Origin: Candidatus Wirthbacteria bacterium CG2_30_54_11
GTDB lineage: Bacteria; Patescibacteriota; CG2-30-54-11
Reading direction: 5' to 3'
DNA length: 6,832 bases
Assembly (NCBI GenBank): GCA_001873755.1
Contig: MNZT01000110.1
Span: 1-6,832 of the forward strand
The position numbers and the translations under genes are program-made. Under the pieces are notes generated by a model that saw only the letters and a list, made by a program, of their open reading frames with translations, did no database searches and was not told where the DNA came from. The first letter of the stretch is position 1. Each line of letters starts with the position of its first letter. Shown here piece after piece: positions 4,661 to 6,832 of this stretch.

Positions 4661-6592
4661 CTAATGCACCAGCACGATCGCGTTGGGCAGGGAGCGGCCG
4701 GGGCCGACCTGATACCCGCCTTCGGCGTAGAGGGCTGAGCTGCCTCCGCCGTCCAGGTTCAAGGAGTTGGTAGCGCCCAGGGACTGCATGATGTAGGCCA
4801 GGTCGATGACCGTGGCATTCTCCGCGACTACCAGCATGAGGTGCGTGCCGTTGTACCCGATCGCACCGCGTCTCCCCTTCTGGTCGCGCTGTTTGGTGTC
4901 AGTATTGTCAGCTGATGCGATGATGGCAGAATTATGGATCAGCATGGGATAATTGAAGATGCCGGCTGTAATACCGCTTGATGGCGGTATGGAATCATGC
5001 CAGGTATTGAAAGTTCCGTCACCGTTGTTGGACCACCAGCCTGCCCAGTAGCTGGACGGCGTCCCGCCGACGAAAGTGATAGCCGCTCGATGATCCCAAT
5101 CCTTGTTGGACCAGTTGATCCAGCTCTGTCGGTCCCAGTCCCAGAGCGGCGTATCGTAGGCAGATACCTTCCCCCCGCAGTAGGCATAATCAGGCGGACA
5201 GAAATAGCTGCCGTTCATGCCGGCGAAGCCTCCGCCATACTGGACATAGGTCTGCAGAGCCTGGGTCTGGCAGTTGGTGACGCACTCGGACGGTTCACCG
5301 CTGAATGTCTTCACCGTGGTGCCGGTGATGGTCGCCTTTACCATCTTGTATGTAAACGAACCGACCGCAGTATTCACCGTGCCAGCCGCATATTCAGATG
5401 ACCACTGAGCAGCGGCAGCCGCTGCCCTGCGCGCGGCCAGCTCGTCATACTTGGCCTGGTCAGGCTGCAGGTAGACTCCCAGAGGTATAGAATCCGCCTC
5501 GTACTGAAGCGCAGTCTGTATAGCCGCCCAGCTGTAGCGCATGGCCTCGAAGTCATCAGCCGAGTTGAAAGGTCGTTTCAGACCGTGATCGAGTAGATAG
5601 CAGGCGGTCTGGTCGGCACCCTTGATCAGCGTGCCGTCGCGGTACCACATGACAGGACCGTCAGGATAGGTCGCCATCTCTTCCGGCGAAATGGTGACCA
5701 CCTCGACCCACTGCCAGCCGGTATTCAGATAGACGCTTTCCGAAGGGATCCAGCGTTTTTTCAGCGTACTTCCGTCCAGCTCCAGGAGGTAGACGGCAGC
5801 ACTCGCGTCGATCTTCACTTTGGTCCCGGCCAGATGGGACAGGGGCGACGAAACTGCCATATCGGCGCCTCTGGCATACCAGGCCGTCTCGCCGGGAACA
5901 GTCGTGGCGATCGCCCCCCACTGGTAGCCAAGTCCAAGGAAGACCTCGCCGGAGGGGAACAGCCGCGCTTCGCCGTTTTGGATGAGAAATACCGCACCGG
6001 TATCCGGCTCCTTGGCCAGGGTGCCGGAGCGCATCTGTATGGTATTCGCAAGCAGGTACATGGTCATCTCCCGCTCCGGAATCTCCACGATGACACCCCA
6101 GCCATAGCCGTAGCTGAGGAACTCGGTCGGGGTGCTAAAGCTGTAAAGCTTCATATCAGTCCCCAGCAGGTAGACCGCCGCCAGCCCTGTCTGTTTCAGC
6201 AGGGTGCCGGGCGTATAGGCCATGGGACTGGTGACAGACAGGGTAAAAGAAGCCGAGTCAGTGGTGTACCCGTCATAGACCTGGATGGTGGTCGCATAGT
6301 CTCCTATCTTCGTCGCCGTGCCGCTCAGAACCCCGGCAGATGACAAGAGGATACCGGCAGGCAGTGTCCCTGAAATGAGTGACCAGACCGGACCAGACGA
6401 AGGATCAGCGGTCGAGGTCAGGGTCGTAGAATAACCAGCATTGTACACACCTGACGGCAGGCTCACGGTAGTGAGCTCCACAGGGTTCAGCGGCGCAGAC
6501 ACCGGAAAAGCCAGCACCGGCCGCACGACAAAGATGATACCTGTCAGTACAAGGCCAACCACAACAACGATCGCAGTAATTTCTTTTCTCAT
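4661..6592 (-). CDS. Exported phosphodiester glycosidase (NAGPA-type) protein with Ig-like domain and four surface repeats
   Basis: The protein has 643 residues. I chose the start at 6592 because AAGGA lies 7 bases upstream and MRKE leads directly into a hydrophobic segment (5-23), followed by VLA-F, a possible signal peptidase site after residue 28. A longer frame to 6664 lacks this logic. Residues 40-120 look like a He_PIG immunoglobulin-like domain (WSLISGTLPAGILLSSAGVLSGT). Four related units of about 60 residues start near 129, 190, 256 and 320. Each has GT-x-x-K, aVYLL and a Trp near its end. An Ala-rich helix (386-397) links to the C-terminal domain, which has NGSYF (460), RRGAIGYNG (574), LNLDGGGSSALY (611) and the PNAI tail, hallmarks of the phosphodiester glycosidase family (mammalian uncovering enzyme, bacterial relatives). 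Cysteine pairs C437/C441 and C465/C472 suit disulfides outside the cell. The substrate is unknown; an envelope or extracellular glycan is a reasonable inference. Confidence 0.85.
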   Translation of the reverse strand: MRKEITAIVVVVGLVLTGIIFVVRPVLAFPVSAPLNPVELTTVSLPSGVYNAGYSTTLTSTADPSSGPVWSLISGTLPAGILLSSAGVLSGTATKIGDYATTIQVYDGYTTDSASFTLSVTSPMAYTPGTLLKQTGLAAVYLLGTDMKLYSFSTPTEFLSYGYGWGVIVEIPEREMTMYLLANTIQMRSGTLAKEPDTGAVFLIQNGEARLFPSGEVFLGLGYQWGAIATTVPGETAWYARGADMAVSSPLSHLAGTKVKIDASAAVYLLELDGSTLKKRWIPSESVYLNTGWQWVEVVTISPEEMATYPDGPVMWYRDGTLIKGADQTACYLLDHGLKRPFNSADDFEAMRYSWAAIQTALQYEADSIPLGVYLQPDQAKYDELAARRAAAAAAQWSSEYAAGTVNTAVGSFTYKMVKATITGTTVKTFSGEPSECVTNCQTQALQTYVQYGGGFAGMNGSYFCPPDYAYCGGKVSAYDTPLWDWDRQSWINWSNKDWDHRAAITFVGGTPSSYWAGWWSNNGDGTFNTWHDSIPPSSGITAGIFNYPMLIHNSAIIASADNTDTKQRDQKGRRGAIGYNGTHLMLVVAENATVIDLAYIMQSLGATNSLNLDGGGSSALYAEGGYQVGPGRSLPNAIVLVH

Positions 6593-6599
6593 GTCTGTT

Positions 6600-6604
6600 T
6601 CCTT
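6600..6604 (-). promoter_or_regulatory. Ribosome binding site deciding the glycosidase start
   Basis: AAGGA on the minus strand is 7 bases from the ATG at 6592, supporting that codon over the upstream in-frame ATGs at 6664, 6646 and 6622. Confidence 0.7.
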
Positions 6605-6690
6605 TTGCAGTTTGGACTCCATAGGGGACTGTCGCCAACAAGGCATAAATATGAGAAAATGCATGAGGAAAAATCTACAGGAGAAAACCC

Positions 6691-6832
6691 ATGCAAAAAG
6701 AACAAAAACAGACCGAGCGAATGATTTTCGATAGCGAGGAAGCCTTACTTGAAAAGTTAGTTTCTGGTAATCATGCGTACCGAAAAGTGAGGGAACTCAT
6801 AACCTTCAAAGATCTGGTGGAACCGTTCCGGA
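6691..6832 (+). CDS. Transposase N-terminus (IS5/IS1182-like), runs off the window
   Basis: A 47-residue open frame begins at ATG 6691 with CAGGAG (6678-6683) 7 bases upstream and continues past the window edge. After a polar start it reads SEEALLEKLVSGNHAYRKVR and then ELITFKDLVEPFR. This NHxxRK...ID/TxxxLvxPf pattern is what I expect at the start of IS5/IS1182-type transposases with a DUF772-like N-terminal domain, ahead of the DDE core. The catalytic part is outside the window, so the family call is tentative and intactness cannot be judged. The gene diverges from the glycosidase gene, with 98 bp between their start codons. That gap must contain the left end of the element if it is complete, but I could not identify the inverted repeat. 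Confidence 0.6.
   Translation, partial: MQKEQKQTERMIFDSEEALLEKLVSGNHAYRKVRELITFKDLVEPFR

Noticed and set aside
4997..5401. Plus-strand open frames inside the glycosidase gene (also 5834-6343)
   Set aside because: They are antisense to a gene with clear conserved motifs; no ribosome binding site or recognisable protein was seen.
6593..6664. Longer N-terminus for the glycosidase protein starting at 6664
   Set aside because: It would place 24 residues ahead of the export signal, and AAGGA supports the start at 6592.
6593..6690. Inverted repeat marking the left end of the right-hand insertion sequence
   Set aside because: Its partner lies outside the window, and no convincing terminal motif or target duplication could be recognised.

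Overview
The window is an accessory-looking bacterial segment. Three minus-strand genes lie between plus-strand transposase genes at both ends. All frames read with the standard code. The organism cannot be named from this sequence. Three features loosely recall Candidate Phyla Radiation (Patescibacteria-like) genomes: a secreted protein with repeated GT-x-K...aVYLL...W units, a lipoprotein with RSCxGHD and RSMKHY motifs, and the dispersed CCCTGAGYGAAGT / CGAAGGG repeat. That is a low-confidence inference from memory.

Left end (1-1160). A short reading frame resembling the C-terminus of an ISAzo13-type transposase runs directly into an IS30-family element. The IS30 element has a full-length DDE transposase (146-1153) and matching terminal inverted repeats at about 72-92 and 1139-1159. 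Its start codon and Shine-Dalgarno sequence lie in a 13-bp hairpin. Its right end has cut off the 3' end of the neighbouring minus-strand gene.

Middle (about 1134-4440). Two tandem minus-strand genes are separated by 29 bp. The upstream one encodes an approximately 844-residue protein with a B12-binding-like domain and a radical SAM domain (CxxxCxxC), plus a long N-terminal region I do not recognise. A consensus extended -10 box lies just upstream of it. The downstream one encodes an M23/LysM-peptidase-like lipoprotein that lacks the usual zinc ligands and is truncated by the IS.

Intergenic block (4406-4660). It carries the radical SAM promoter, a doubled short dispersed repeat, and a 52-nt interrupted palindrome just after the stop codon of the next gene. 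One arm of the palindrome could pair with either of two identical GGGGGAGG segments.

Right (4661-6832). A minus-strand gene encodes an exported protein with an N-terminal membrane segment, one Ig-like domain, four repeats of about 60 residues and a C-terminal phosphodiester-glycosidase (NAGPA-type) domain. A second transposase gene (IS5/IS1182-like N-terminus) begins 98 bp away in the opposite direction and runs off the window.

Together the cargo suggests envelope functions (a lipoprotein and an exported glycosidase) beside a radical SAM enzyme of unknown substrate. Nothing in the sequence proves that the three act in one pathway.
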